Of a stretch of 64,000 nucleotides of DNA, positions 1-8,989 are shown piece after piece. The notes below the pieces were generated by a model. That model worked only from the letters and a program-made list of their open reading frames with translations. It did no database searches and was not told the DNA's origin. This DNA comes from Nonomuraea gerenzanensis (GTDB taxonomy: Bacteria; Actinomycetota; Actinomycetes; Streptosporangiales; Streptosporangiaceae): the NCBI RefSeq assembly GCF_020215645.1, contig NZ_CP084058.1:8246001-8310000 (forward strand), in the 5' to 3' direction. The translations under genes were made by a program, and so were the position numbers. The first letter of the stretch is position 1, and every line of letters starts with the position of its first letter.

Positions 1-2074
1 GCATGCCCAGCATGCCGATGGCCAGCCGCGCGGTCGGCTCCTCCGTGCGCACGTCCACCGGCTCGGCGCGGCGGGCGTCGGCGGTGACCGTACGGTCGCC
101 GTCGAGCGTGAACTCCGGCTCGGCCGCCATCACCAGCGTGCCGTCGTGGTCGGCCATCAGGATGACGACCGTGTAGCGGCGGCCCTTGAGCAGCCGCAGG
201 TCCAGGCTGCCGCCGGAGACGTCGTAGTTGGTCTGCTCGCCCGACTCGACGTCGATCACGCCGGCGAAGGCCGTCCCGGCCGGCTGCCCGTCGCTGCCGG
301 TGAAGCGCAGGCCGAGCCCCCGCTTCTCCGGCTCGACGCGCATGCCGATGCCGGTGCGGACGCTGACGTCGCCGCTCCTGGCGATGACCGTGCCGCTGAA
401 CAGGCCGGTCGCGGCGGGCTTGGCTGTCACCGTCACCTGGGCGGTGCCGTGCGCGGGCACGTCCACCGCCTCGGCGCTCAGGCTGAACGGCGTGACGCGC
501 TGGCCGGCGCCGTCCTTGGCGAGCACGCTCAGCTCCAGCCGGACGGGGGCGTCACCGTCGTTGCGGTAGGTGAGCGTCCTCGTCTTCGGGGCGGTGTCGG
601 GCAGCTCGACGTCCCCCATGCCGAGGGAGGCGGGCTCGGTCGTGATCCGCTGGCCGACGGCTCGGGCCACGTCCACCCGGCCCGAGCCCTGCACGTACGC
701 GCCCAGCTCCTCGCCGGGGGCCGTGGCGGCCATCAGCGCCGCCTTGATGCGCTCGCCCTTCCAGTCGGGGTGCAGCCCGGCCACGACGGCCGCCGCGCCC
801 GCCACGTGCGGGGTGGCCATGGACGTGCCGCTCATCTCCGTGTACAGCTCGTCGCCCGAGGCGCCCTCGGGGGCGCCGGCCCTGGCGGCGACGATGCCCA
901 CGCCGGGGGCGATCAGGTCGGGTTTGACCGCCGCGTCACCGGGGCGCGGGCCGGTGCTGCTGAACTGGGCGACGACGTCGGCGTCGCGGTGGGAGGCGCC
1001 GACGGACAGCGCGGCGTCGGCGCTGCTCGGCGAGCCGAGCGCCTGGGGCCCGTCGTTGCCTGAGGCGATCACGAACAGCGTGCCGTACTGGGCCGAGAGC
1101 GTGTTGACGGCCTGCTCCAGCGGGTCGATGCCGGGAGCGTCGGGGCCGCCGAGGCTGAGGTTGGCGACGCGGGCGCCGTTCTGCGCCGCCCAGGTCATGC
1201 CCTCGACGATGGCCGAGTCGGCGCAGTAGCCGTCCTGGCCGCAGACCTTGCCGATCATGAGCTTGGCGCCGGGGGCGACGCCCTTGCGGCTGCCGCCCGA
1301 GGCGGCGCCGGTACCGGCGATCGTGGAGGCGACGTGGGTGCCGTGGCCGTTCAGGTCGCTCGTGTCGGGCTCGGCGGTGAAGTTCTCCGTCTTGACGACC
1401 TGGTTCGCCAGGTCGGGGTGGCCGGGGTCGTAGCCGGTGTCGAGCACCGCGACGGGGACGTCCTGGCCGGTGTGGCCGGCCGCCCAGGCGGCGGGCGCGC
1501 CGATGTGCGGCACGCTGACGTCGAGGGAGACCTTGGCCTTGCCGTCGAGCCAGATCCTGGCGGGGGCGGCGGCGGTCCGCGCCTGCCCCGTCAGCGTCTG
1601 CCACAGCGCACCGGTACGGGGCTCCTGCCTGGCCACGCCGTTGACGGCGGGCAGCGGGCGCCCCTCGGCGGCGCGCAGCGCGGCGGAGCCCTCGGGATAG
1701 GTCACGATGAGCGGGAGCCGCGGGCTGGCGGCGTCGTCGTAGCCGAGCGCGGCGAGCCGGGTCACGTCGAAGAGCCGGGGGTCGAGGGTGCCCGCGGCCA
1801 GCAGGGGCAGCGCGTCCACGGGCACGATGCTGAGCCCGTCCGCGGACCTGCGGTGCACGAAGTGGATCCGCTCCCGGCCCGGGCCGGGAGCGACGTCGAG
1901 CTGGGTCTGCTTGTTGGGCAGCTCGCGGAGGGTGACCTTGTCGCCGGTGATGAGCGTGATCGTCTTCGCCGGTTGGAGCTTGGTGGCGGGCTGGACGGGC
2001 GCCGCGTGGGCCGGTGCGGCGATCGCCGTGGCGGCCAGTAACACGACGCCCAGGAGGGCCGTTCTCTGTTGCAC
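1..2074 (-). CDS. Secreted S8 (subtilisin-like) serine peptidase, 3' end cut by window
   Basis: Extracellular serine endopeptidase. The GTG start gives an N-terminal signal peptide (hydrophobic core LLGVVLLAATAIAAPAHA) followed by the prodomain usual in actinomycete S8 enzymes (ITLITGDKVTLRE). The catalytic triad is intact: Asp212 in VLDTGYDP, His244 in NGHGTHVAS and Ser418 in SGTSMATPHVAG. About 270 further residues of beta-rich C-terminal region follow and run off position 1, so the end is missing. An ATG at 2076 is in another frame and opens only a short ORF, so GTG at 2074 is preferred. It is divergent from the regulator at 2130, which may control it (inference). Confidence 0.93.
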   Translation of the reverse strand, partial: MQQRTALLGVVLLAATAIAAPAHAAPVQPATKLQPAKTITLITGDKVTLRELPNKQTQLDVAPGPGRERIHFVHRRSADGLSIVPVDALPLLAAGTLDPRLFDVTRLAALGYDDAASPRLPLIVTYPEGSAALRAAEGRPLPAVNGVARQEPRTGALWQTLTGQARTAAAPARIWLDGKAKVSLDVSVPHIGAPAAWAAGHTGQDVPVAVLDTGYDPGHPDLANQVVKTENFTAEPDTSDLNGHGTHVASTIAGTGAASGGSRKGVAPGAKLMIGKVCGQDGYCADSAIVEGMTWAAQNGARVANLSLGGPDAPGIDPLEQAVNTLSAQYGTLFVIASGNDGPQALGSPSSADAALSVGASHRDADVVAQFSSTGPRPGDAAVKPDLIAPGVGIVAARAGAPEGASGDELYTEMSGTSMATPHVAGAAAVVAGLHPDWKGERIKAALMAATAPGEELGAYVQGSGRVDVARAVGQRITTEPASLGMGDVELPDTAPKTRTLTYRNDGDAPVRLELSVLAKDGAGQRVTPFSLSAEAVDVPAHGTAQVTVTAKPAATGLFSGTVIARSGDVSVRTGIGMRVEPEKRGLGLRFTGSDGQPAGTAFAGVIDVESGEQTNYDVSGGSLDLRLLKGRRYTVVILMADHDGTLVMAAEPEFTLDGDRTVTADARRAEPVDVRTEEPTARLAIGMLGM

Positions 2075-2129
2075 ATCCCGCTTTCTAATTGTCAGTGAAT
2101 TTTGGTGACAAGGTGGTGTCCGTGGCCTA

Positions 2130-3170
2130 TTGCGGCAACTGCCGGAAACGGCCAAGATCGAGCACGTGCAGGAGGACGGCCGCGCGCTGGAGATCGTCGG
2201 CATCAGCGCGTTCGACGAGCGGATCTACCGCAGTGTGCTGGCCTGCCCGGGGATCACCGTGCAGGAGCTGGTCATGCGCAGCGGCGAGAGCGCCGGGCGC
2301 ATCCAGTCGTCGCTGAGCAGGCTGCGGGCCAAGGGCCTGGTCAGCCGCCTGTGGGGGCGATCGCCGCGCTGGACGGCGACGAACCCGGGCACCGCGATCC
2401 GCTCGCTGGTCCGCGACATGCAGAGCGAGCTGGACCTGCTCACCGACACGGCCGACGAACTGGAGGCGGCCTTCCGCGACGTCGGCACCGACCCCGCGGG
2501 CGGCGACCAGTTCGAGGTGCTGGCGGGGCCGGAGGAGCAGGCCCGCTGGTACGTCAGGCTGCAGCAGGAGGCCAAGGAGGAGGTGCTGACCTTCGACCGG
2601 CCGCCGTACGTGCTGGACTACCACAACCCGCTGCAGACCGACCTGCTGCGCAACGGCGTGCGCTACCGAACCATCTACGTGCCCGAGGCCTTCGAGCACG
2701 CCGGGGCGCTCGACGAGGTGGGCAGCCTGATCAGGGCGGGCGAGGAGGCGCGGATCCTGCCGTGGCTGCCGTTCAAGATGGCGCTGGTCGACCGGTCGCG
2801 GGCGGTCATGCCGCTGCACATGGACCCGCCGCTGACCCGGGGGGTGCTGATCAGGGGGTCCACCATGGTGGTGGCACTGGTGGAGTTGTTCGAGCGGCTG
2901 TGGCGGGAGGCGCTGCCCGTACGTCCGGAGCTGTGGTCGCAGGGGTCGCCCGAGCTGACGCCGGAGGGCGATCCAGACGCGGGGCTGAGCCTGGAGGATC
3001 GACGGCTGCTGGCGCTGCTGGCGGCCGGGCTCAAGGACGACGCCATCGCCCGGCAGCTCGGCACCAGCCCGCGCAGCCTGCGGCGGCGGCTGCGGCACCT
3101 GCTCGACGAGCTGAACGCCGAGACGCGCTTCCAGGCGGGCGCCCAGGCCAGCCGCCGCGGCCTCGTCTGA
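2130..3170 (+). CDS. TrmB-type / LuxR C-terminal HTH transcriptional regulator
   Basis: DNA-binding regulator of 346 residues. Residues about 20-75 form a TrmB-like winged helix (YRSVLACPGITVQELVMRSG, then IQSSLSRLRAKGLVSR). The middle resembles the TrmB effector and PLD-like region. Residues about 285-340 form a LuxR-type HTH (LSLEDRRLLALLAAGLKDD, ARQLGTSPRSLRRRL). The start is uncertain: TTG at 2130 is the longest, and GTG at 2166 is an alternative; neither has a strong ribosome-binding site. It is divergent from the S8 peptidase, an arrangement common in actinomycetes. The stop is followed by an intergenic tandem repeat and then the convergent glgA. Confidence 0.85.
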   Translation: MRQLPETAKIEHVQEDGRALEIVGISAFDERIYRSVLACPGITVQELVMRSGESAGRIQSSLSRLRAKGLVSRLWGRSPRWTATNPGTAIRSLVRDMQSELDLLTDTADELEAAFRDVGTDPAGGDQFEVLAGPEEQARWYVRLQQEAKEEVLTFDRPPYVLDYHNPLQTDLLRNGVRYRTIYVPEAFEHAGALDEVGSLIRAGEEARILPWLPFKMALVDRSRAVMPLHMDPPLTRGVLIRGSTMVVALVELFERLWREALPVRPELWSQGSPELTPEGDPDAGLSLEDRRLLALLAAGLKDDAIARQLGTSPRSLRRRLRHLLDELNAETRFQAGAQASRRGLV

Positions 3171-3195
3171 GACGGCGGCGAGACCCCGGAGCAGG

Positions 3196-3284
3196 CGTGG
3201 CGGCCAGGCAGGCGTGGAGGTCGGACACCCAGGCCGGCGGCGTGGCGGCCGGGCAGGCGTGGACGTCGGACACCCAGGCCGGCG
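3196..3284. repeat. 45-bp tandem repeat between convergent genes
   Basis: Two adjacent copies of a unit of about 45 bp (3196-3240 and 3241-3284) beginning CGTGGCGGCC and ending CCCAGGCCGGCG, with a few mismatches. They fill the gap between the 3' ends of the LuxR-type regulator and glgA. No hairpin terminator stands out. Confidence 0.8.
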
Positions 3285-3290
3285 TGGGGG

Positions 3291-4463
3291 TCAGGCGCCC
3301 AGGGAGGCGTAGAGGTCCAGGGTGCGCTCGGCGATGCGCGTCCAGGAGAAGTGCTCGATGGCGCGGGCCCGGCCCGCCTCGCCCATGGCGCGCGCCCGCG
3401 CGGGGTCGCCCAGCAGGGCGTTGACCCGCTCGGCGAGGTCGGCGGCGAAGCGCTCGGGGTCGTGCGGCGTGCCGTCGGCGGCCTGCGAGATGGGCACCAG
3501 CAGCCCCGTCGCACCGTCGGCGACCACCTCGGGGATACCCCCGGTCGCCGTCGCCACCACCGCGGTCTCGCAGGCCATCGCCTCCAGGTTGACGATGCCC
3601 ATCGGCTCGTAGACCGACGGGCACACGAACACGGTGGCGTGCGTCAGGAGCTGGATCACCTGGGGCTTGGGCAGCATCTCCTGGATCCAGAACACGCCGT
3701 CGCGGTCGAGCCCGCGCACCAGCTCGGTCACCTCCGCGGCGATCTCCGGCGTGTCGGGCGCGCCCGCGCAGAGCACGAGCTGCGCCGCCGGGTCGAAGGA
3801 GCGGGCCGCGTGCAGGAGGTGGACCAGGCCCTTCTGCCGGGTGATGCGGCCGACGAAGATGACGTACGGGCGGCCCGGGTCGACGCCGTGCCGCTCCAGC
3901 ACGTCGGTGGCCTGGTCGGGAGCGTACTCGGCGGTGTCGATGCCGTTGTGGACGACGGTGACCTTCTCCGGCGCGATCTCCGGGTAGGCGGCCAGGACGT
4001 CGCGGCGCATGCCCTCCGAGACCGCGACGACCGCGTCGGCGGCGGCCAGGGCCGTGCGCTCGGCCCAGGACGAGATCGCGTAGCCGCCGCCGAGCTGCTC
4101 GGCCTTCCACGGGCGCAGCGGCTCCAGGCTGTGCGTGGTGATCACGTGGGGCACGCCGTGCAGGAGCTTGGCCACGTGGCCGGCGAAGTTGGCGTACCAC
4201 GTGTGGGAGTGCACGACGTCGGCGCCCTGGCAGGCGGCGGCCATCTCCAGGTCCACGCCGAGCACCTGCAGGGCGGCGTTGGCGCCGGCCAGCCCGCCCG
4301 GCACCCGGTAGGCGGAGACGCCCGGCTCGTCGCGGTCGGCCCCGAAGCAGCGCACGCGTACGTCGGCGAGCTTCCTCAGCTCCCTGGCGAGGTACTCCAT
4401 GTGCACCCCGGCCCCGCCGTAGACCTCGGGCGGATACTCCCGGCTGAGCAGATCAACACGCAT
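3291..4463 (-). CDS. glgA: Actinobacterial glycogen synthase / maltose-1-phosphate synthase (GT4)
   Basis: GT4 glucosyltransferase of 390 residues. It has the N-terminal GT-B signature SREYPPEVYGGAGVH, an NGID nucleotide-contact segment, VGRITRQKG, and the C-terminal EPMGIVNLEAMA motif carrying the retaining-GT4 glutamates. Length and motifs match the mycobacterial Rv1212c group. That group is annotated as glycogen synthase GlgA, but was shown to make alpha-maltose-1-phosphate from ADP-glucose and glucose-1-phosphate (GlgM), feeding GlgE. Which activity applies here cannot be told from sequence. It is divergent from glgC, the ADP-glucose supplier, with about 160 bp between the two starts. Confidence 0.93.
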   Translation of the reverse strand: MRVDLLSREYPPEVYGGAGVHMEYLARELRKLADVRVRCFGADRDEPGVSAYRVPGGLAGANAALQVLGVDLEMAAACQGADVVHSHTWYANFAGHVAKLLHGVPHVITTHSLEPLRPWKAEQLGGGYAISSWAERTALAAADAVVAVSEGMRRDVLAAYPEIAPEKVTVVHNGIDTAEYAPDQATDVLERHGVDPGRPYVIFVGRITRQKGLVHLLHAARSFDPAAQLVLCAGAPDTPEIAAEVTELVRGLDRDGVFWIQEMLPKPQVIQLLTHATVFVCPSVYEPMGIVNLEAMACETAVVATATGGIPEVVADGATGLLVPISQAADGTPHDPERFAADLAERVNALLGDPARARAMGEAGRARAIEHFSWTRIAERTLDLYASLGA

Positions 4464-4621
4464 GAGACGACTTTAAGGGGGGTCTGGGCAAGAAAAACAC
4501 ATCGACAAGCCCAAGGTCCGCAAGTCCGGTTCGTACATTGGACCCCATAACCGGACAAGAAAGGAGCTTGGCGCGCGGGGTTTCGTCGATAGATCGGCCA
4601 TTTGAGGGTAGCGTCCTGGAC

Positions 4622-5857
4622 ATGAGGTCCCGGAGGGTGCTTGCGGTCGTGCTGGCAGGTGGAGAGGGTAAGAGGCTCATGCCGCTCACGGCGGATCGAG
4701 CCAAACCGGCGGTGCCGTTCGGCGGGATGTACCGCCTCATCGATTTCGTGCTGTCGAACCTCGCCAACGGCGGCTTCCTGAAGATCGTCGTGCTGACGCA
4801 GTACAAGAACCACAGCCTCGACCGGCATGTCTCCCGAACCTGGCGACTGTCGGCGATGCTGGGCAACTACGTCACGCCGGTGCCGGCCCAGCAGCGACTC
4901 GGGCCGCGCTGGTTCTCCGGCTCCGCCGACGCCTTGTTCCAGAACCTGAACCTGATCTACGACGAGATGCCCGAGCACGTGATCGTGTTCGGCGCGGACC
5001 ACATCTACCGCATGGATCCGCGGCAGATGGTCGAGCAGCACGAGGACTCCGGCGCCGACGTCACGGTGGCGGCCATCAGGCAGCCGCTGTCGCTGGCCGA
5101 CCAGTTCGGCGTGATCGAGACCGACCCCGAGGGGCGGCGGATCGTGGCCTTCAGGGAGAAGCCGAAGGACGCGGTGGGGCTGGCCGACTCCCCCGACGAG
5201 GTGTTCGCCTCGATGGGCAACTACGTGTTCAAGACGCAGTCGATGATCGACGCGCTGCGTGAGGACGCGCTCGACCCGACCAGCAAGCACGACCTGGGCG
5301 GCAACATCATCCCCATGCTGGTCAAGTCGGGCGGCGCCGACGTGTACGACTTCGCCAACAACATGGTGCCGGGCTCCAGCGAGCGCGATCGCGGCTACTG
5401 GCGCGACGTGGGGACGCTGGACGCGTACTACGAGGCCCACATGGACCTCATCTCGGCACACCCGATCTTCAACCTCTACAACGACAAGTGGCCGATCTTC
5501 ACGGGGCACGACCCGCTGCCTCCGGCCAAGTTCGTGCACAACGACGGCGACCGGGTGGGGCGGGCGATCGACTCGCTGGTGTCCCCCGGGGTGATCGTCT
5601 CCGGCGGCACGGCCATCAGGTCGATCCTGTCGCCCAAGGTGGTGCTCCACTCGCACTCGCTGGTGGAGGACTCCGTGCTGATGGAGAACGTCAAGGTGGG
5701 GCGGGGCGCGATCGTGCGCAAGGCGATCATCGACAAGAATGTGGTGATTCCCGATGGGGCGCGGATCGGGTTCGACCTCGAGTACGACCGGACGCGGTTC
5801 GCGTTGACCAGGGGTGGGGTCGTGGTGATCGGCAAGAACGAGATCGTCGATCGGTGA
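4622..5857 (+). CDS. glgC: Glucose-1-phosphate adenylyltransferase
   Basis: Makes ADP-glucose from ATP and glucose-1-phosphate, the first committed step of glycogen synthesis. The N-terminal nucleotidyltransferase motif [15 protein letters not shown] is followed by [15 protein letters not shown], the GSADALFQN substrate loop, [10 protein letters not shown] and the sugar-phosphate site FREKP. The C-terminal half is a left-handed beta-helix that ends in [12 protein letters not shown]. The reading frame is open upstream to 4538, but the ATG at 4622 gives 411 residues, the normal family length, and starts directly at the conserved [14 protein letters not shown]. It is divergent from glgA. Confidence 0.96.
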   Translation: MRSRRVLAVVLAGGEGKRLMPLTADRAKPAVPFGGMYRLIDFVLSNLANGGFLKIVVLTQYKNHSLDRHVSRTWRLSAMLGNYVTPVPAQQRLGPRWFSGSADALFQNLNLIYDEMPEHVIVFGADHIYRMDPRQMVEQHEDSGADVTVAAIRQPLSLADQFGVIETDPEGRRIVAFREKPKDAVGLADSPDEVFASMGNYVFKTQSMIDALREDALDPTSKHDLGGNIIPMLVKSGGADVYDFANNMVPGSSERDRGYWRDVGTLDAYYEAHMDLISAHPIFNLYNDKWPIFTGHDPLPPAKFVHNDGDRVGRAIDSLVSPGVIVSGGTAIRSILSPKVVLHSHSLVEDSVLMENVKVGRGAIVRKAIIDKNVVIPDGARIGFDLEYDRTRFALTRGGVVVIGKNEIVDR

Positions 5858-6175
5858 GCGGACCAGCCGCCGGGGGCCGCGGCCCCCGGCGCGACGGCAC
5901 GGCAGCTCAGCGGCGGCACGGCAGCACAGCGGCGGCAGCGCAGGCAGCGCAGCGGCGGCAACTCGGCGGCGGCAGCGCGGCGGCACAGCGCGGCAGCGCC
6001 GCAGCACAACGGCTCGGCAGCACAGCGGCGCGGCAGCACAGCGGCGCGGCGGCTCGGCGGCGCGGCAGCACAGCGGCGCGGCGGCTCGGCGGCGCGGCAG
6101 CACAGGGAGAACGATCGGCCGCGCAGGGAAGTGGCCGTATAGGGAGAACGGCCGCGCCGGGCGATGAACGCGCGC

Positions 6176-6243
6176 GGGAGATGGTCGCGCCCGGGAGATG
6201 GTCGCGCCCGGAAGATGGTCGCGCCCGGGAGATGATCGTGCAC
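6176..6243. repeat. 17-bp minisatellite, four units
   Basis: Four contiguous 17-bp units: 6176-6192, 6193-6209, 6210-6226 and 6227-6243. The consensus is GGGAGATGGTCGCGCCC; the third unit has one change and the fourth has four. Confidence 0.9.
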
Positions 6244-6254
6244 GTGAATGACAA

Positions 6255-6284
6255 GGTCCCGGGCCACGCGAGTGCCCCGGGACC
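6255..6284 (-). terminator. Hairpin downstream of the Gly/Asn/Trp-rich protein gene
   Basis: Perfect 9-bp arms GGTCCCGGG (6255-6263) and CCCGGGACC (6276-6284) around a 12-nt loop. It lies about 43 nt past the stop of the minus-strand gene at 6327. No T-tract follows, as is usual for actinomycete terminators. Confidence 0.6.
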
Positions 6285-6326
6285 ACGCCGGACTAAGCCG
6301 CGGAACCGGCCTGAACCGGTCTCCAC

Positions 6327-6791
6327 TCAGAACCGGTAAGGCGAGGCGGGCCAGCCGTAGCCGCGCGAGCCCCAGCCGCCGCGCAGGCCCCAGCCGCGGT
6401 TGCCCCAGTTGCCCGGCGAGGCCCAGTTGGTGGTGTAACCGTGACCGTGGCCCTGGTTACCCCAGTTGCTGCCGCCCCAGTTACCGTTGTCCCAGCCGCC
6501 GTTGCCCCAGCTGTTGCCGCTGTCCCAGGTGTTGCCCTGGTCCCAGTTGTTGCCGTCGTCGTACTTGTCGTACTTGTCGTACTTGTCGTGCGCCGTGCCG
6601 TGGTCGCTCTCGCACGCGTCGGCCTCGCGCTGACCCGAGTAGACACCCCAGGTGTCGATGCCCAGCGAGCGCGACGCGTCGGCCAGGCTCAGGTTGCAGT
6701 AGGCCGGAACGGCGCTGGCCGGCGTGGCCAGCACGACGAGTGCGGCGGCGGTGGCAAGTGCGCCACCTGCCGCTATGAGCGTACGTTTCAT
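6327..6791 (-). CDS. Secreted Gly/Asn/Trp-rich low-complexity protein
   Basis: 154 residues; no family recognised. A clear Sec signal peptide (MKRTLIAAGGALATAAALVV, then LATPASA) is followed by a short segment with two cysteines (YCNLSL and DACESD). Then comes a KYDKYDKYDD triple repeat and about 70 residues dominated by Gly, Asn and Trp in NxGNxW-type steps (GNTWDSGNSWGNGGWDNGNW), ending in a Gly/Arg/Tyr tail. Start support: GGGAGAG lies just upstream of the ATG. The composition suggests a surface, cell-wall or spore-coat structural role (inference). Homologues may be hard to find because of the low complexity. Confidence 0.75.
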   Translation of the reverse strand: MKRTLIAAGGALATAAALVVLATPASAVPAYCNLSLADASRSLGIDTWGVYSGQREADACESDHGTAHDKYDKYDKYDDGNNWDQGNTWDSGNSWGNGGWDNGNWGGSNWGNQGHGHGYTTNWASPGNWGNRGWGLRGGWGSRGYGWPASPYRF

Positions 6792-6805
6792 GATCTCTCC
6801 CTGTA

Positions 6806-6822
6806 GTCACGATGTGACATCG
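6806..6822. promoter_or_regulatory. Overlapping palindromes upstream of the secreted protein gene
   Basis: GTCACGATGTGAC (6806-6818; 5-bp arms, 3-nt spacer) overlaps CGATGTGACATCG (6810-6822; 6-bp arms around one central base). They sit about 15-31 nt upstream of the start at 6791, in the presumed promoter or leader. This is a plausible operator; the cognate factor is unknown. Confidence 0.4.
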
Positions 6823-6970
6823 GTTCCTCACTGTACGTAGCTGGCCCAGGAACGCCGTGTAACGCCACGCCCGGAACTGTCTCGTCGGTTTGTCGCACGG
6901 TGGGTCATAGCCACCGGTTATGACGACAGGTCTTGGACGGGATCAGCGGCCCAGCCGCATGATCGGGGCC

Positions 6971-7447
6971 ATGCGAACCTCATGTGTGATCGCCCTGGTC
7001 GCGTTCCTTTCTTTCCTGGCCGCCGCCTGCGGCGCCGCCCCGGCGACGACCCCGGCGGCCACCCCGGCAGCGGCCACCCCTGCAGCCGCTACCCCGGCCT
7101 CCTCACCCTCGGCCGACGCCACGGTCACCGGCGTGGACGGGGCGGCGCAGGCGTACGTGGACGCCGTGAACGCGGGCGACCTGGACGCCCTGGTCGCCTC
7201 CTTCGCCACTGACGCCGAGATCATCGACGTCAGCCGCAGCATCAAGGGGCACGACGCCATCAGGCGGTGGGCGGGCGACGAGGTGATCGGCGGGACGTTG
7301 CGGGTGCTGTCGATCGCCGAGCGGCGGGCGGACGGGCAGAAGCTGCTCGTCCACTGGGCCCCCGGCGGGTCCGGCGGCTGGCGGGCGCACTACGACTTCA
7401 CGGTCGGGAGCGGGCGCATCGTCAAAGCCGATCTCCAGTACGCCTGA
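6971..7447 (+). CDS. SnoaL/NTF2-like lipoprotein
   Basis: Predicted lipoprotein of 158 residues. The signal peptide VIALVAFLSFLAAAC ends in the lipobox LAAAC. An Ala/Thr/Pro linker (PAATPAAATPAAATPASS) precedes an NTF2/SnoaL-like cone domain: AAQAYVDAVNAGDLDALVAS, then FATDAEIIDVS and GHDAIRRWAGDEV. No catalytic residues can be assigned, and many such domains only bind small ligands. In-frame ATGs at 6959 and 6971 are both possible; the second puts the basic MRTS directly before the hydrophobic core. It is followed 63 bp later by the transporter gene. Confidence 0.75.
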   Translation: MRTSCVIALVAFLSFLAAACGAAPATTPAATPAAATPAAATPASSPSADATVTGVDGAAQAYVDAVNAGDLDALVASFATDAEIIDVSRSIKGHDAIRRWAGDEVIGGTLRVLSIAERRADGQKLLVHWAPGGSGGWRAHYDFTVGSGRIVKADLQYA

Positions 7448-7510
7448 CGCTTTTGGGTCTTGCTGCCGCAGCCCTTCGGGATCACCCTGGGGGCCACAGG
7501 AGGCAGTGAC

Positions 7511-8989
7511 ATGTCACACCCACTCGGAGTCAGCCGTCCCGATCTAGAAGTCACCGACCTGCCCACGCCTGAAGAGGTCTTCAAGGTCTCCAGGATCGGC
7601 TTCAAGGAACTGTTCAAGTACGCCGTCGGCCCGAGCCTCATCGCCCTGGGCATTTCCATCGGCAGCGGCGAATGGCTGCTGGGCCCCCTCAACGTGGGGC
7701 AGTACGGATTCGTCGGCGTCGGCTGGGTCATCCTGGTGTCGGCGCTGCTGCAGACGTTCTACAACGTCGAATGCTCCCGCTACGTCCTGGCGACCGGCGA
7801 GACGCCCGTGGTCGGGTGGGGGCGGGTGCCGCCGGGCTGGATGTTGTGGGTGCCGCTGTCCGTCCTCATCGTGATCTTCGCGTTCATCGCGGGCGGCTGG
7901 GCCGCCTCGGCAGGTCAGGGCGTGTACGCGCTGGTGCACGGCGTACCCCCGGCCGCCGACGCCGTCGAGCCCCGGCTGTGGGCCATCGGGCTGCTGGTGC
8001 TGGTGTTCCTCATCACCGCCGCCGCCCGCCGCGTCAGCCGCGCGCTGGAGCTGGCCAACTGGGTGATGGTCGGCACCATCCTGCTCGCCCTGCTGGCCGT
8101 GGACCTGCTCGTCGTCCCGTTCAGCATGTGGTGGGAGGGCATCCGCGGCTTCATCACCCCGGCTGCCCCGCCCGCCGGGATCACCGCCACCCAGCTCGGC
8201 GCGCTGGCCGGGTTCACCGCGCTGGCCTCGGGCCTGAACTGGTACGTCATGGGCCACTACCGCGACAAGGGTTACGGCATGGGGCACCGCGTCGGCTACA
8301 TCTCCGGGCTGCGCGGCGAGCGGCGCGCGATCCTGGCCAGCGGCGTCACCTTCCCCGACGACGAGCGCAACCGCGGCCTGTGGCGGCGCTGGTACCGGCT
8401 GCTCATGGTGGACATGTGGGGCGTGTTCTTCGTCGGCGCCATCCTCGGCATGCTGCTGCCCACTCTCCTCATGTCGCAGGCGGTCGCGATGTCGGGCGAG
8501 CGGCCCACCCGGGCGAACGTGCCCACCTTCGTCGCCGGCGTCCTCGGCGACCAGTACGGCCAGGTGGCCTTCTACGTCGCCCTCGTGATGGGGGTGCTGA
8601 TCCTGTTCTCCACGCAGCTCGGCATCTTCGAGGCCATGGTCCGGGTGACGACCGACGCCGCCAACGCCACCAGCCCGCGCCTGCGCCGGCTGATCGAGGG
8701 CGACCCACGCCGCTTCTACTACCCGTTCATGCTGCTGCTGCTCGTCATCATCTCGATCGTCATCTTCCAGTCGCTGCCCGTGGGGCTGGTCGAATGGTCG
8801 GCCAACATGTCGAACCTGGGCGCGCTGATCTACCCGTTCCTGCTGATGTACCTGAACAGCAAGCTGCCGCGCCCGGCCCGCCCGCGGCCCTGGCACTACG
8901 TCATCCTGGTGCTCAACTTCCTGTTCTTCGGGTTCTTCTTCGTCAACTTCATCGCCGACTTCCTGGGGGACCCGCTGGTCACGTTCTAA
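7511..8989 (+). CDS. Nramp-like transporter with non-canonical metal-site motifs
   Basis: Integral membrane protein of 492 residues with about 11 hydrophobic segments. TM1 aligns with Nramp transporters (GPSLIALGISIGSGEW against GPGxLxAxGxxDPGNW), as does the following GQYGFVGVGWVILVSALLQ. However, the metal-binding DPGN is replaced by GSGE, and I see no MPH motif in the TM6 area. Divalent-metal transport therefore cannot be assumed. The start is fixed by AGGAGG about 7 nt before ATG 7511; upstream in-frame codons lack such a site. The stop overlaps the convergent gene by a few bases. Confidence 0.82.
   Translation: MSHPLGVSRPDLEVTDLPTPEEVFKVSRIGFKELFKYAVGPSLIALGISIGSGEWLLGPLNVGQYGFVGVGWVILVSALLQTFYNVECSRYVLATGETPVVGWGRVPPGWMLWVPLSVLIVIFAFIAGGWAASAGQGVYALVHGVPPAADAVEPRLWAIGLLVLVFLITAAARRVSRALELANWVMVGTILLALLAVDLLVVPFSMWWEGIRGFITPAAPPAGITATQLGALAGFTALASGLNWYVMGHYRDKGYGMGHRVGYISGLRGERRAILASGVTFPDDERNRGLWRRWYRLLMVDMWGVFFVGAILGMLLPTLLMSQAVAMSGERPTRANVPTFVAGVLGDQYGQVAFYVALVMGVLILFSTQLGIFEAMVRVTTDAANATSPRLRRLIEGDPRRFYYPFMLLLLVIISIVIFQSLPVGLVEWSANMSNLGALIYPFLLMYLNSKLPRPARPRPWHYVILVLNFLFFGFFFVNFIADFLGDPLVTF

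Larger units (their letters stand above)
5858..6326. other. Low-complexity GC-rich spacer without a credible gene
   Basis: About 470 bp without a supportable CDS. 5880-6110 is built from CAGCACAGCGGCG / CGGCGGCTCGG words and includes a 32-bp tandem unit (6029-6060, 6061-6092, partial 6093-6105). The run at 6110-6180 is loosely purine-rich. Open frames here are artefacts of the repeat (Arg/Ala/Cys/Pro-rich in every frame). The segment ends with a 17-bp minisatellite and a hairpin, listed separately. Confidence 0.75.

Noticed and set aside
146..1700. Long plus-strand open frames opposite the S8 peptidase
   Set aside because: Ala/Gly/Arg/Pro-rich translations without motifs; they mirror the minus-strand subtilase with its intact catalytic triad.
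4376..6286. Minus-strand frame of over 600 codons across glgC
   Set aside because: Artefact of GC bias; glgC on the plus strand has all catalytic motifs.
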